From the NCBI GenBank assembly GCA_028288515.1, contig JAQBNP010000094.1, positions 1-34,493 of the forward strand: a stretch of 34,493 nucleotides of DNA, in the 5' to 3' direction. The notes under the pieces were generated by a model. The model did not search any database. It was given only the letters and a program-made list of their open reading frames with translations, and had not been told where the DNA came from. Position numbers and translations under genes: made by a program. The stretch is from Flaviaestuariibacter sp. Its GTDB lineage: Bacteria > Bacteroidota > Bacteroidia > Chitinophagales > Chitinophagaceae. Shown here piece after piece: positions 1 through 7,980 of the stretch (its first letter is position 1; each line of letters opens with the position of its first letter).

Positions 1-894
1 GTACGGATATGAATCCTGCGCCGTGAATGTTGCCGACGTGTCGTTGATCGGCAGGAGCTGGATCAGCTTCATCTCTGTTTCTACTGCCCAGTCGGCAAGC
101 AGCCTGAGGTCCGTGAATTCTCCCACGCCGAAGCTCCCGGCGCTGCGAAGCGCAAACACGGGGATGGCGATGCCGGCACCTTTCCAGCCGGTATTCGGCA
201 GGCGCACAAAACCGTCATGAAGGGTTGTGAGACTGCGGGCCGGCGGTTCGAAAAGGCTGCGGTTGTCGCCAGTCTCATAGCCGACAAACTCATTTTTTTT
301 GACGTTGAAGATCCCGTACTTATACGTGAGTGGAAAAGCGGCGTCGGCCAGGTCAACTTTTGTCGTCCACCAATCGCCTGCACGTTCCAGGAGCACGGGT
401 TTGTCCACGTTCCAGCTTGCCAGCGCCGGGCCGGCGCCGACGAGGCAAACAACCTCGGATGATTTGAGCAGGGGGGCTTTTACATGAAAGCTATGCGTGT
501 AGGACTTCGGCTTTTTCTGTCGAGGGGCCGACTTTTGTGAGAGGTACACTTCGCGGAACGGCGCGCTGAAGAATGCATTTTCCGGAGCACCCGCATAGTT
601 CCAGTTGTCAATCAGAACGAGGTGGGTGGTGTCCTTTTTTCCAAGCGCGATGACGCGGTCCTTTTCACCGTCCTGCATGACGTCGTCATGCTCGTTTCTG
701 AAGAGATAGTGATAGTGAAGCGTGTCGTGCTCTGCAGGGTCCACCTCGATAGAAATAAACCAGAAATCTTCGTTCAGGAATTGAAGAGGCAGTGCTTTCG
801 AGGGGTCATTTTTGCCAAGTGATAGAAGGTTTCCCGTCACTGCCAGGGACTGGCCGTATATGGTCTTGAACCGTACGTAAAAATCGATTTTCAT
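1..894 (-). CDS. malQ: 4-alpha-glucanotransferase (GH77) with tandem CBM20 modules, 5' part
   Basis: The frame is open for 298 codons from the ATG at 894-892 to the window edge, so the C-terminal part is missing. Two starch-binding CBM20-like modules are visible: residues about 1-115, and about 125-225 containing GAGPALASWN and a downstream WW pair. The GH77 catalytic domain then begins, with KGAGIAIPVFALRS, the GVGEF segment and LIQLLPINDT followed by DSYPY, all typical of amylomaltase. The enzyme transfers alpha-1,4-glucan segments between maltodextrins in glycogen and maltose metabolism. The CBM20-CBM20-GH77 order is that of plant DPE2 and of Bacteroidota enzymes. No signal peptide is seen, so it is probably cytoplasmic. 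No Shine-Dalgarno sequence precedes the ATG. The family call is firm; the gene symbol is by family. Confidence 0.9.
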   Translation of the reverse strand, partial: MKIDFYVRFKTIYGQSLAVTGNLLSLGKNDPSKALPLQFLNEDFWFISIEVDPAEHDTLHYHYLFRNEHDDVMQDGEKDRVIALGKKDTTHLVLIDNWNYAGAPENAFFSAPFREVYLSQKSAPRQKKPKSYTHSFHVKAPLLKSSEVVCLVGAGPALASWNVDKPVLLERAGDWWTTKVDLADAAFPLTYKYGIFNVKKNEFVGYETGDNRSLFEPPARSLTTLHDGFVRLPNTGWKGAGIAIPVFALRSAGSFGVGEFTDLRLLADWAVETEMKLIQLLPINDTSATFTAQDSYPY

Positions 895-1033
895 TCCGTC
901 AATAGTTAAGCGGGACTGGTGGTCAGCACCTATGTGTGCATGGCACACGATAAGGGGCGAAAATAAGAAAGGGAATTGAGGTGCCGAAGCAAAATAAGGA
1001 GCACGCTCAAAATAGTTCTCAACGGATTCCCCC

Positions 1034-1041
1034 TATTTTTG
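1034..1041 (+). promoter_or_regulatory. Bacteroidota -7 box (TATTTTTG) for the 51-residue membrane protein
   Basis: TATTTTTG matches the TAnnTTTG consensus exactly and lies 17 bases before the ATG at 1059. No clear TTTG is seen at the -33 position. If used, transcription begins near 1046-1048. That excludes the upstream in-frame GTG at 981 as the start and supports 1059. Confidence 0.4.
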
Positions 1042-1058
1042 CACAAATTCTTTTCGAC

Positions 1059-1214
1059 ATGGAAGTGAAGCACAAATCAAGAGGAATGTACTGGTTGTTA
1101 TTTTTCGTTTCAACGGCTGCGCTGATCGCCGCCATTGCGCTCCACTGGCCGTGGCTTACCCTGATCATTCCCTTTGTCGGCACTTCGCTCGTACTGGCAA
1201 TGGACCTGATCTGA
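1059..1214 (+). CDS. Small membrane protein, 51 residues, unknown function
   Basis: I do not recognise a family. The protein has a short basic N-terminus (EVKHKSRG), then two hydrophobic stretches at about residues 10-27 and 31-48 separated by HWPW, so it is probably a two-helix inner-membrane hairpin. The frame stays open upstream to a GTG at 981, but that part (PKQNKEHAQNSSQ) is hydrophilic and lies across a candidate promoter, so the ATG at 1059 is preferred. It is a single gene, divergent from the glucanotransferase, and closes with a strong terminator at 1289-1313. An isolated small ORF can be spurious. The hydrophobic pattern, the promoter and the dedicated terminator together support a real gene. 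Confidence 0.6.
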   Translation: MEVKHKSRGMYWLLFFVSTAALIAAIALHWPWLTLIIPFVGTSLVLAMDLI

Positions 1215-1288
1215 ACAGCTGACCGGCTCCCTTCAATGTGACAGGATCATTTAGGATCATCGTCGAACCAATCTAAACTTTTACATGG

Positions 1289-1313
1289 AACCTGCCTCGA
1301 GGCAGGTTTTTTT
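1289..1313 (+). terminator. Intrinsic terminator of the small membrane protein gene
   Basis: AACCTGCC (1289-1296), loop TCGA, GGCAGGTT (1301-1308), with seven T from 1307. An eight-base-pair perfect stem and T run make a strong rho-independent terminator on the plus strand. Confidence 0.85.
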
Positions 1314-1334
1314 GTCCTCCATCTTTGTCTTCAT

Positions 1335-1367
1335 ACAATAAAGAAAGCCCCCGGACCGGGGGCTTTC
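1335..1367 (-). terminator. Intrinsic terminator of dnaK
   Basis: GAAAGCCCCC and GGGGGCTTTC form a ten-base-pair stem (1343-1352 with 1358-1367) around a five-base loop. On the minus strand it is followed by TTTATTGT. It lies 34 bases after the dnaK stop. Confidence 0.8.
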
Positions 1368-1401
1368 CTGTATCATTTTGCCCGATCATCAGGCAACAGA
1401 T

Positions 1402-3312
1402 TTATTTTACTTCTTCGAACTCGGCGTCCGTAACGTTCTCCGAGCCGCCGCCGCTTTGCTGCTGTTGCTGCTGGCCGCCAAAGCCTTCCGCTCCAGGCTG
1501 TCCGCCTTCCTGCGTTGCTTTGTACATGTCTTCGCTGGCAGCTGTCCAGGCACCGTTGAGGGCCGCCATGGCCGTATCGATCTGTGCGAGGTCCTGCGAC
1601 TTATGCGCTTCCCGCAGCTGCTCGAGGGCCGATTCGATCGGCGCTTTTTTATCTGCCGGTACTTTGTCGCCGAAGTCTTTCAACTGCTTCTCCGTCTGGA
1701 AGATGAGGCTGTCCGCCTGGTTGATCTTCTCGACCTTTTCTTTTTCGCGCTTGTCCGTCTCCTCGTTTGCTTTTGCTTCGGCCTTCATTTTTTCCACTTC
1801 CTCTTTGCTAAGGCCGGAACCGGCTTCGATACGGATCTTTTGCTCTTTGCCTGTCCCCTTATCCTTTGCCGTGACATGGAGGATGCCGTTCGCGTCGATA
1901 TCGAAGATCACTTCGATCTGTGGTACGCCGCGTGGTGCCGGCGGGATGCCGTCAAGGTTGAACATGCCGAGGCTTTTGTTCTGGGTGGCCATGGGGCGCT
2001 CACCCTGCAGAACGTGGATCTGCACACCTGGCTGGTTATCCGATGCCGTTGAGAATGTCTCTGATTTTTTCGTGGGGATCGTCGTGTTGGAATCGATCAG
2101 GCGCGTCATGACGCCACCCATTGTTTCGATGCCGAGGCTGAGAGGAGTAACGTCCAGAAGAAGAACGTCCTTCACCTCACCGGTGAGTACAGCGCCCTGG
2201 ATGGCGGCACCAATGGCCACAACCTCGTCGGGGTTCACGCCGCGGTTCAGCTTTTTACCAAAGAATTTCTCCACGATCTCTCCCACTTTTGGAATGCGTG
2301 TCGAGCCACCCACCATGATCACTTCATCGATCTGGCTGATGTTGAGGCCGGCATCTTTGAGGGCCTGCTCACAGGGGCGCAGGCAACGCTCGAAGAGCTG
2401 GTCGGCAAGCTGCTCGAACTTCGCACGGGTCAGCTTCTTGACAAGGTGCTTGGGCACGCCGTCGATCGCCGTGATATAAGGAAGGTTGACTTCTGTTTCG
2501 GAGGACGAGGACAGCTCGATCTTCGCTTTTTCAGCTGCTTCCTTCAGGCGTTGCAGGGCCATCGGGTCTTTGCGCAGGTCGACATTCTCTTCTTTGCGGA
2601 ACTCGTCGGCCAGCCAGTCCATGATCACTTTGTCAAAGTCGTCGCCGCCAAGGTGCGTGTCACCATTGGTCGATTTGACCTCGAATACGCCCTCGCCCAG
2701 CTCAAGCACGGAGATATCGAATGTACCGCCGCCGAGGTCGAACACGGCGATATGATGGTCTTTGCCGCCTTTGTCCAGGCCATAAGCCAGTGCTGCGGCT
2801 GTCGGCTCGTTGACGATCCGGCGCACGTTCAGACCGGCAATCTCACCGGCTTCCTTGGTCGCCTGGCGCTGCGCATCATTGAAGTAGGCCGGTACCGTGA
2901 TCACGGCGTCGGTCACTTCCTGGCCGAGGTAATCCTCTGCCGTTTTCTTCATTTTTTGAAGAACCATGGCGGAGATCTCCTGCGGTGTATAAAGTCTGCC
3001 ATCAATGTCGATGCGAACGGTATTATTGTCACCTTTTGCGACGTTATAGCTCCAGTGGCTGATCTCTTCAGTGACCTCGCCGAACTGGCGGCCCATGAAA
3101 CGCTTCACCGACATGATCGTGTTTTGCGGGTTTGTGATCGCCTGGCGCTTGGCCGGGTCCCCTACTTTCCGCTCACCATTTTTCAAAAAAGCCACGATTG
3201 ACGGGGTCGTGCGGCGACCTTCATCATTCGCGATCACGACCGGCTCGTTGCCTTCCATGACCGCCACACAACTGTTGGTGGTCCCCAGGTCAATACCAAT
3301 TATCTTTCCCAT
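1402..3312 (-). CDS. dnaK: Molecular chaperone DnaK (Hsp70)
   Basis: This 636-residue protein has full family length. It is an ATP-driven chaperone that binds unfolded segments in the cytoplasm with DnaJ and GrpE. The N-terminal ATPase has the phosphate-1 motif [12 protein letters not shown] at residues 5-16, then [13 protein letters not shown] and the adenosine-binding segment [10 protein letters not shown]. The substrate-binding domain starts with [14 protein letters not shown]. The lid ends in a Gly/Gln-rich tail with a run of six Gln before a DAEFEEVK terminus. It starts at the ATG at 3312 and is divergent from lpd across 339 bases. No dnaJ or grpE lies next to it, and I see no CIRCE element upstream, so the heat-shock control is not evident from sequence. 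The identification is certain. Confidence 0.99.
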   Translation of the reverse strand: MGKIIGIDLGTTNSCVAVMEGNEPVVIANDEGRRTTPSIVAFLKNGERKVGDPAKRQAITNPQNTIMSVKRFMGRQFGEVTEEISHWSYNVAKGDNNTVRIDIDGRLYTPQEISAMVLQKMKKTAEDYLGQEVTDAVITVPAYFNDAQRQATKEAGEIAGLNVRRIVNEPTAAALAYGLDKGGKDHHIAVFDLGGGTFDISVLELGEGVFEVKSTNGDTHLGGDDFDKVIMDWLADEFRKEENVDLRKDPMALQRLKEAAEKAKIELSSSSETEVNLPYITAIDGVPKHLVKKLTRAKFEQLADQLFERCLRPCEQALKDAGLNISQIDEVIMVGGSTRIPKVGEIVEKFFGKKLNRGVNPDEVVAIGAAIQGAVLTGEVKDVLLLDVTPLSLGIETMGGVMTRLIDSNTTIPTKKSETFSTASDNQPGVQIHVLQGERPMATQNKSLGMFNLDGIPPAPRGVPQIEVIFDIDANGILHVTAKDKGTGKEQKIRIEAGSGLSKEEVEKMKAEAKANEETDKREKEKVEKINQADSLIFQTEKQLKDFGDKVPADKKAPIESALEQLREAHKSQDLAQIDTAMAALNGAWTAASEDMYKATQEGGQPGAEGFGGQQQQQQSGGGSENVTDAEFEEVK

Positions 3313-3651
3313 TGAAATTTGAATTTAATAGTTCCCCCTTGGTCATCAATGATTATGCCGCCAGGCAAAACGTGCAATTTTGGCAGGAAAAGCTGGCGCG
3401 CACGTGCCAGAGTGGAGCAAAGTCAATTTAAAAGCCAACAGGCCCGACGTACGGGATCGGATGCGGCGTTTCAATTTTTGACTTTCGACTTTCGACGCCA
3501 AGCGATCAACCACACGGTCAGCCCTCCACCTTTTGCCCGTAACCCATTTTGACCTAGCTTCGTGCCGCAAATTTGACGGCGAAAAGCCCGACCCGGCCGC
3601 CCGGTCAGCTTCTACCGCCGTCAGGCTCTTCAATTTAAATCTACAATCGAT
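3313..3651. other. 339-base divergent intergenic region between dnaK and lpd
   Basis: I see no gene here; open frames run through it only as extensions of frames opposite lpd. It contains a candidate lpd promoter at 3531-3562, an imperfect dyad CTGGC-N8-GCCAG at 3393-3410 on the dnaK side, and a short tandem repeat GACTTTC GACTTTC GAC at 3480-3496. No TAnnTTTG box at a suitable spacing was found for dnaK, so its promoter is not assigned. Confidence 0.5.
3531..3562 (+). promoter_or_regulatory. Candidate promoter of lpd
   Basis: TTTTG (3531-3535), a 19-base spacer, then TAGCTTCG (3555-3562), which matches TAnnTTTG with one mismatch. The spacing is that of the Bacteroidota primary sigma consensus. 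It would give a leader of about 85 bases before the lpd ATG. Confidence 0.4.
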
Positions 3652-5055
3652 ATGGCGTACGACGTTGTTGTCATTGGCTCGGGTCCCGGCGGTTATGTTG
3701 CGGCGATCCGCGCTGCTCAGCTGGGCTTTAAAACTGCGATCATTGAAAAAGAAAGCCTCGGCGGGATCTGCCTGAACTGGGGCTGTATCCCTACCAAGGC
3801 GCTGCTCAAGAGCGCCCAGGTTTACGAATACATCAAGCACGCCAAGGACTTCGGCATCGAGGCGACGGGCCAGCACAATTTCGAGGCGGTCGTCAAGCGC
3901 AGCCGCGGTGTGGCCGACAAGATGAGCAAGGGCGTTCAGTTCCTCATGCGGAAAAATAAGATCGACGTGATCAACGGCTTCGGCAAGATCGTTTCCAAAG
4001 GAAAGATCGAGGTGACCGGTGCCGATAACGCGAAGCAAACAGTCGAAGCAAAGCATATCATCCTGGCCACCGGCGCCCGCGCCCGTCAGCTTCCCGCCAT
4101 GCCCATCGACGGCAAGAAGATCATCGGCTACCGCGAAGCGATGGTCCTGCCACAGCAGCCTAAGAGCATGATCGTCGTCGGCAGCGGCGCGATCGGTTGC
4201 GAGTTCGGCTACTTCTATAACAGCATGGGCACCAAAGTGACCATCGTCGAGTTCCTCCCCGGCATCGTTCCTCTCGAGGATGCCGACATCTCCAAAGAGC
4301 TCGAGAAAAGCTTTAAGAAGCAAGGCATCGACGTGATGACGAACAGCGAGGTGACCCATGTCGATACGTCAGGAAACGGCGTTATCGCAACCATCAAAAC
4401 GCAAAGCGGCGAAGTGAAGCTTGAGGCCGACGTGCTGCTGAGCGCGGTTGGTGTACAGTCCAACATTGAAGGCATCGGCCTTGAGGAAACAGGCATCAAA
4501 GCTGAGAAAGGAAAGATCCTTGTCGATAAATTTTACCAGACGAATGTGCCGGGTGTCTACGCCATCGGTGACTGTGTTCCCGGCCAGGCGCTGGCGCACG
4601 TTGCATCCCGCGAAGCCATTATTTGCGTGGAGAACATCGCCTACAATGAAAAGAAATTCGCACACCAGCCGGAAGCCCTCGATTATGCAAACGTTCCGGG
4701 CTGTACCTATTGCGTTCCGGAAGTCGCGTCCGTGGGCATGACCGAAAAACAAGCGAAAGATGCCGGCTACGAGCTGAAAGTGGGCAAGTTCCCGCTGAGC
4801 GCATCGGGCAAGGCATCGGCAGCGGGGCATACGGAGGGATTTGTCAAGGTCATCTTTGACGCCAAATACGGAGAATGGCTGGGTACGCATATGATCGGCT
4901 ACAACGTCACGGAGATCATTGCCGAGACGGTGGTAGCGCGCAAGCTCGAAACCACTTACCACGAGGTCCTCAACAGCATTCACCCACACCCGACCATCTC
5001 GGAAAGCGTGAAAGACGCCATTGAGGTCGCCTACGGGGAAGCCATCCACCTGTAA
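3652..5055 (+). CDS. lpdA: Dihydrolipoyl dehydrogenase (E3)
   Basis: This 467-residue flavoprotein oxidises dihydrolipoyl groups of 2-oxo acid dehydrogenase complexes (and of glycine cleavage) with NAD+. The FAD-binding GSGPGGY is at residues 9-15. The redox-active disulphide is GGICLNWGC with Cys40 and Cys45. The NAD-binding GSGAIGCEFG lies mid-protein, followed by the second FAD motif AIGDC and the dimer interface. The C-terminal HPHPTISE carries the catalytic His446-Glu451 pair. The gene stands alone between a candidate promoter and a strong terminator. An E2 subunit is encoded about 15 kb away, at 20306, so the complex genes are not in one operon here. The assignment is certain; which complex it serves is not shown. 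Confidence 0.98.
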   Translation: MAYDVVVIGSGPGGYVAAIRAAQLGFKTAIIEKESLGGICLNWGCIPTKALLKSAQVYEYIKHAKDFGIEATGQHNFEAVVKRSRGVADKMSKGVQFLMRKNKIDVINGFGKIVSKGKIEVTGADNAKQTVEAKHIILATGARARQLPAMPIDGKKIIGYREAMVLPQQPKSMIVVGSGAIGCEFGYFYNSMGTKVTIVEFLPGIVPLEDADISKELEKSFKKQGIDVMTNSEVTHVDTSGNGVIATIKTQSGEVKLEADVLLSAVGVQSNIEGIGLEETGIKAEKGKILVDKFYQTNVPGVYAIGDCVPGQALAHVASREAIICVENIAYNEKKFAHQPEALDYANVPGCTYCVPEVASVGMTEKQAKDAGYELKVGKFPLSASGKASAAGHTEGFVKVIFDAKYGEWLGTHMIGYNVTEIIAETVVARKLETTYHEVLNSIHPHPTISESVKDAIEVAYGEAIHL

Positions 5056-5072
5056 TAAAGTGGCTCTTCTTG

Positions 5073-5104
5073 AAAAGGATTGTGCACCCTGGCACAATCC
5101 TTTT
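5073..5104 (+). terminator. Intrinsic terminator of lpd
   Basis: AAAAGGATTGTGC (5073-5085), a six-base loop, and GCACAATCCTTTT (5092-5104) form a 13-base-pair stem ending in a T run. It begins 18 bases after the lpd stop. Confidence 0.9.
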
Positions 5105-5170
5105 TTATTGTCCGGAAACAGAATTTTCGCTCATCAAAACATAATTCGTCCGCAGGGGCGTTCTAACACT

Positions 5171-5914
5171 ATGAAACGTTCGCTATCCCTCATCCTTTCC
5201 CTTACCATGGCAGTCGTTTCGCATGCGCAGGAAACAGCCCCGGCATTCACGCCGAACATCTCCATCAAATGGGCGCCGACCGGCCTGGTTGTCGGCAGCC
5301 TTAGCCTCCAAGGTGAGTACCGGTTCGACAGGAAGCATTCGCTGACGGCCAAGATCGGCATTCCCGTCAACGCAAAGCACAGCTTCGACTACCAGGGAGA
5401 CAATGCGGATTTCGACATGAAAGCCACGTCTTTCCTGGCGGGGTTTCGAAACTATCTTTCCCGGAAGCGCGAGATGAGAGGCCTTTATCTCGAGCCTTTC
5501 TTTTCATACGTACACCATTCAGCGGAAGGCATTGCAAACAGCACGCTGAACGGCAAGCCGGTTCAATGGAATTTTACAAATGACTACAACGCCTTCGGTG
5601 TCGGCGCCCAGCTGGGAGCGCAGTTCTTTGTTGGCAAGCGCTTCGTGATCGACCTCTTCTTCCTGGGACCCGAGATCAATTCGGCGTCCAACAACTTCAA
5701 GGCTGTCGATGTCTCGGCAAACAATGCCATTCCCTGGACCTTCGTGGAATCGAGCGAGGCAGAGAAGGACATCCGCGACTTCATCAACCAATTTCCGTTC
5801 GTTAAGAACAAGGTGAACGTAAAAGTTGACAATATGTCCAAGACCGTCGCGGCGGATTTCAAGGGTGCGCTGCCCGGACTGCGCGCAGGCGTTTCGATCG
5901 GCTTCGCATTTTGA
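5171..5914 (+). CDS. Outer-membrane beta-barrel protein, DUF3575-like
   Basis: The frame is open from 5021, but the ATG at 5171 begins a clear signal peptide (MKRSLSLILS, cleavage after SHA, mature Gln20), and the upstream part overlaps lpd and its terminator. The product is 247 residues. The mature part opens with SIKWAPTGLVVGSLSLQGEY, and alternating hydrophobic strands end in LRAGVSIGFAF with a terminal Phe, as in outer-membrane barrels. The pattern resembles DUF3575 proteins, but this is a judgement from memory of the family. The function is unknown. It is a single gene with terminators on both sides. The upstream terminator separates it from lpd. Confidence 0.75.
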   Translation: MKRSLSLILSLTMAVVSHAQETAPAFTPNISIKWAPTGLVVGSLSLQGEYRFDRKHSLTAKIGIPVNAKHSFDYQGDNADFDMKATSFLAGFRNYLSRKREMRGLYLEPFFSYVHHSAEGIANSTLNGKPVQWNFTNDYNAFGVGAQLGAQFFVGKRFVIDLFFLGPEINSASNNFKAVDVSANNAIPWTFVESSEAEKDIRDFINQFPFVKNKVNVKVDNMSKTVAADFKGALPGLRAGVSIGFAF

Positions 5915-5953
5915 CGAGCATGTTCCGATTCTATTATCGGATCGTAGAAGCAT

Positions 5954-5985
5954 AAAAAAGAGGGCGACCGATCGCCCTCTTTTTT
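5954..5985. terminator. Bidirectional terminator between convergent genes
   Basis: AAAAAAGAGGGCGA (5954-5967), loop CCGA, and TCGCCCTCTTTTTT (5972-5985) form a 14-base-pair stem with an A run on one side and a T run on the other. It can therefore serve both the barrel gene (plus) and the DUF4197 gene (minus). Confidence 0.9.
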
Positions 5986-6015
5986 ATGTCCGTTTTCAAT
6001 CAACGTGGATACGTG

Positions 6016-6783
6016 TCAGTTTCCAAACACCTTCTTGAGGATGTCAGTGACGCGGGCGGCGGGGTCCTTCCGGATCTTTCCTTCTTCCAGAGCCACCTGG
6101 TAAAAAATACCGGCAAGCGCTTTCTCCGTAACATAGGCCGTGAGGTCGGTATTCACTTTCTCCTTGCTGAACTTATTATATGTGGTGAACACTGTGTTCC
6201 AGTACTTGGTGGCATCGACCTTTTTAAGCGCCGCCTCGATGGAGGGGCGAAAGGCTTCGGTGAGCGAGGTGGTGGTTCGTCCCTGCAGGTAGGTTGTAGC
6301 CGCGTTGTCGCTGCCTTTGAGAATGCCGATACCATCCTGGATCGTAATGCCCCTGATCGCGTTGATAAAGATCGGTGCCGCGCTCTTGGCGGCCTCTTCA
6401 GCCGCGCGGTTCATGGAAAGGATGGCGTTGTCAACCTGCTTTCCGAGCCCCATATTCCGGAGCGTTTGCTCTGCCTTCTGCGCTTCAGCTGGCATCAGGA
6501 TCTTAATGGCCGCATCCTTGAAGAAGCCGTCAGCGGCGGATAGCTTTTGCGTTCCGTTCGTGGTGCCGACGCTCAGCGCTTCTTTGAGACCGCTGATGAT
6601 ATCCTCGTTTGAAAGCGATGTTCCTTTCGCCGCTCCGCTGACCTTTTCAAAAATTTTGGAAGCTGACGGTGTCTTGCCGGACGAGTCTTTCTCGGTGGCT
6701 TTTTTCATCAGGCCTTTCAAGCCCTGCGCGTGCCCGGCGCTCAAGGACGCCGCGAAAAATGAGAAGAGGAAAAGTTTTTTCAT
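6016..6783 (-). CDS. Secreted DUF4197 family protein
   Basis: This is a 255-residue protein with a signal peptide (MKKLFLFSFF, cleavage after GHA, mature Gln20). The body matches the DUF4197 pattern: NEDIISGLKEALSVGT, a Phe-Phe-Lys-Asp segment before IKILMP, paired Ala-rich helices with MNRAAEEAAKSAAPIF, and a C-terminal KDPAARVTDILKKVFG. The family is common in the periplasm of Bacteroidota and Proteobacteria, and its biochemical role is not known. The gene is monocistronic and ends at a shared terminator. It is divergent from the flavoprotein at 6852. Confidence 0.85.
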   Translation of the reverse strand: MKKLFLFSFFAASLSAGHAQGLKGLMKKATEKDSSGKTPSASKIFEKVSGAAKGTSLSNEDIISGLKEALSVGTTNGTQKLSAADGFFKDAAIKILMPAEAQKAEQTLRNMGLGKQVDNAILSMNRAAEEAAKSAAPIFINAIRGITIQDGIGILKGSDNAATTYLQGRTTTSLTEAFRPSIEAALKKVDATKYWNTVFTTYNKFSKEKVNTDLTAYVTEKALAGIFYQVALEEGKIRKDPAARVTDILKKVFGN

Positions 6784-6838
6784 AGTACGGTTTATGCATC
6801 CGAAAATAAGCGCAAAGAACTTAACAACCCGTTAAATG

Positions 6839-6846
6839 TACATTTG
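6839..6846 (+). promoter_or_regulatory. -7 box (TACATTTG) almost abutting the flavoprotein ATG
   Basis: TACATTTG fits TAnnTTTG exactly and ends five bases before the ATG at 6852. No TTTG is present at the usual -33 distance, so the promoter is uncertain. If real, the transcript would start at or within a few bases of the ATG. Confidence 0.3.
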
Positions 6847-6851
6847 TCAGC

Positions 6852-7979
6852 ATGATCAGCATCTGGGAAAAGGAGACCTTCTTTGCACCGCAGGACGTGG
6901 TGATCGTTGGCAGTGGATTCGTCGGCTTATGGTCTGCCTACCACATCATGAAGAAGCACCCGCGTGCCCGCGTGACGATCCTGGACCGCGGGCTGATTCC
7001 CACGGGCGCGAGCACCCGAAACGCCGGGTTTGCCTGCTTTGGCAGCCTCAGCGAGCTGGTTGCCGACGCGGCTGCCATGGGCACCGACAAGATGCTGTCC
7101 ATCCTTGAAATGCGGTTTAAGGGACTGGAGCGGATCCAAAAGGTGTTCCCCAAAAAGGAAATTGATTTCGAGCTATGCGGCGGCTATGAATTGTACGACG
7201 CCAACGCAAACGCAGGTTTGCTAGCCGACCAGATGGCCTACATCAACGCCCTGATCAAGCCGATAACCCGTCTCAAGAAAACCTTCCAGCCAGATGACAG
7301 CGCGATCAGGCGCTTCGGTTTCGGCGGTACTCGCTTCATCGTACGCAACAATCTCGAGGGTGCCCTTCATTCCGGCAAGCTCGTCAGGGCCCTGCTTCGC
7401 CTCGTGCAATCGATGGGCGCGCAGGTGCTGACCGGTATTGGCGTGACAGGCTTTGACACTGTCAACGGCCGCATCGAGCTGCAGCTTGACAAAGCTATTG
7501 CGCTCACCGCGTCAAGCATCCTGCTCTGTACCAATGCGTTTACCAAGGAACTGGCGCCGGAGCTCGATATCGTCCCCGCACGCGGCCAGGTCCTCCTCAC
7601 CTCTCCCGTCGCGGGACTCCCCGTGACCGGCACGTTCCATGCGGAAGAAGGCTATTACTATTTCAGGAACCTGGGCAGCCGAATTCTGCTTGGCGGTGCG
7701 CGCCACAAAGCTTTTGCCAGTGAGGAAACGATGGACATGAGCACATCAGAAACGATCCAGGCCCACCTGCAGGCGTATCTAGACGAGGTCATCCTGCCGG
7801 GCTACCGGGGAATGTATACGATCGACCACCGCTGGAGCGGGATCATGGCAATGGGAAGTGAAAAATCGCCCATCGTCCGGGAGCTTTCCCCGGGCGTTTA
7901 CTGCGCTGTCCGCATGAGCGGCATGGGCGTCGCCCTCGCTCCCGTCGTTTCACGGGAGATCGCGCGCAGCCTGCTCTAA
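6852..7979 (+). CDS. FAD-dependent oxidoreductase of the DAO (glycine/D-amino-acid oxidase) family
   Basis: This 375-residue protein is of usual DAO length. The dinucleotide-binding motif VVIVGSGFVGLWSAY lies near residues 16-30, with the acidic strand end TILDRG. The DAO-type signature GASTRNAGFACFG follows. The C-terminal part has GYYYFRNLGSRILLGGARH and a second FAD contact at YCAVRMSGMGVALAP. Such enzymes oxidise amines or amino acids with O2 or another acceptor. The substrate cannot be read from the sequence. No signal peptide is seen, so it is probably cytoplasmic. Its stop is one base from the stop of the convergent protease gene. No partner genes suggest a pathway. Confidence 0.85.
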   Translation: MISIWEKETFFAPQDVVIVGSGFVGLWSAYHIMKKHPRARVTILDRGLIPTGASTRNAGFACFGSLSELVADAAAMGTDKMLSILEMRFKGLERIQKVFPKKEIDFELCGGYELYDANANAGLLADQMAYINALIKPITRLKKTFQPDDSAIRRFGFGGTRFIVRNNLEGALHSGKLVRALLRLVQSMGAQVLTGIGVTGFDTVNGRIELQLDKAIALTASSILLCTNAFTKELAPELDIVPARGQVLLTSPVAGLPVTGTFHAEEGYYYFRNLGSRILLGGARHKAFASEETMDMSTSETIQAHLQAYLDEVILPGYRGMYTIDHRWSGIMAMGSEKSPIVRELSPGVYCAVRMSGMGVALAPVVSREIARSLL

Positions 7980-7980
7980 G

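Noticed and set aside
1325-2479. 384-codon open frame on the plus strand opposite dnaK
   Set aside because: It is Ser/Cys/Phe-rich without any domain, and the opposite strand encodes an unmistakable DnaK. It is a shadow of biased codon use.
3393-3410. CTGGC-N8-GCCAG dyad upstream of dnaK as a heat-shock operator
   Set aside because: It does not resemble CIRCE (TTAGCACTC-N9-GAGTGCTAA), and five-base arms occur easily by chance in G+C-rich DNA.
3480-3496. GACTTTC tandem repeat as a regulatory site
   Set aside because: Only two and a half copies are present, with no link to a promoter; it is more likely slippage.
3346-4359. 337-codon open frame opposite lpd
   Set aside because: It has no signal or domain and is antisense to the lpd catalytic region.
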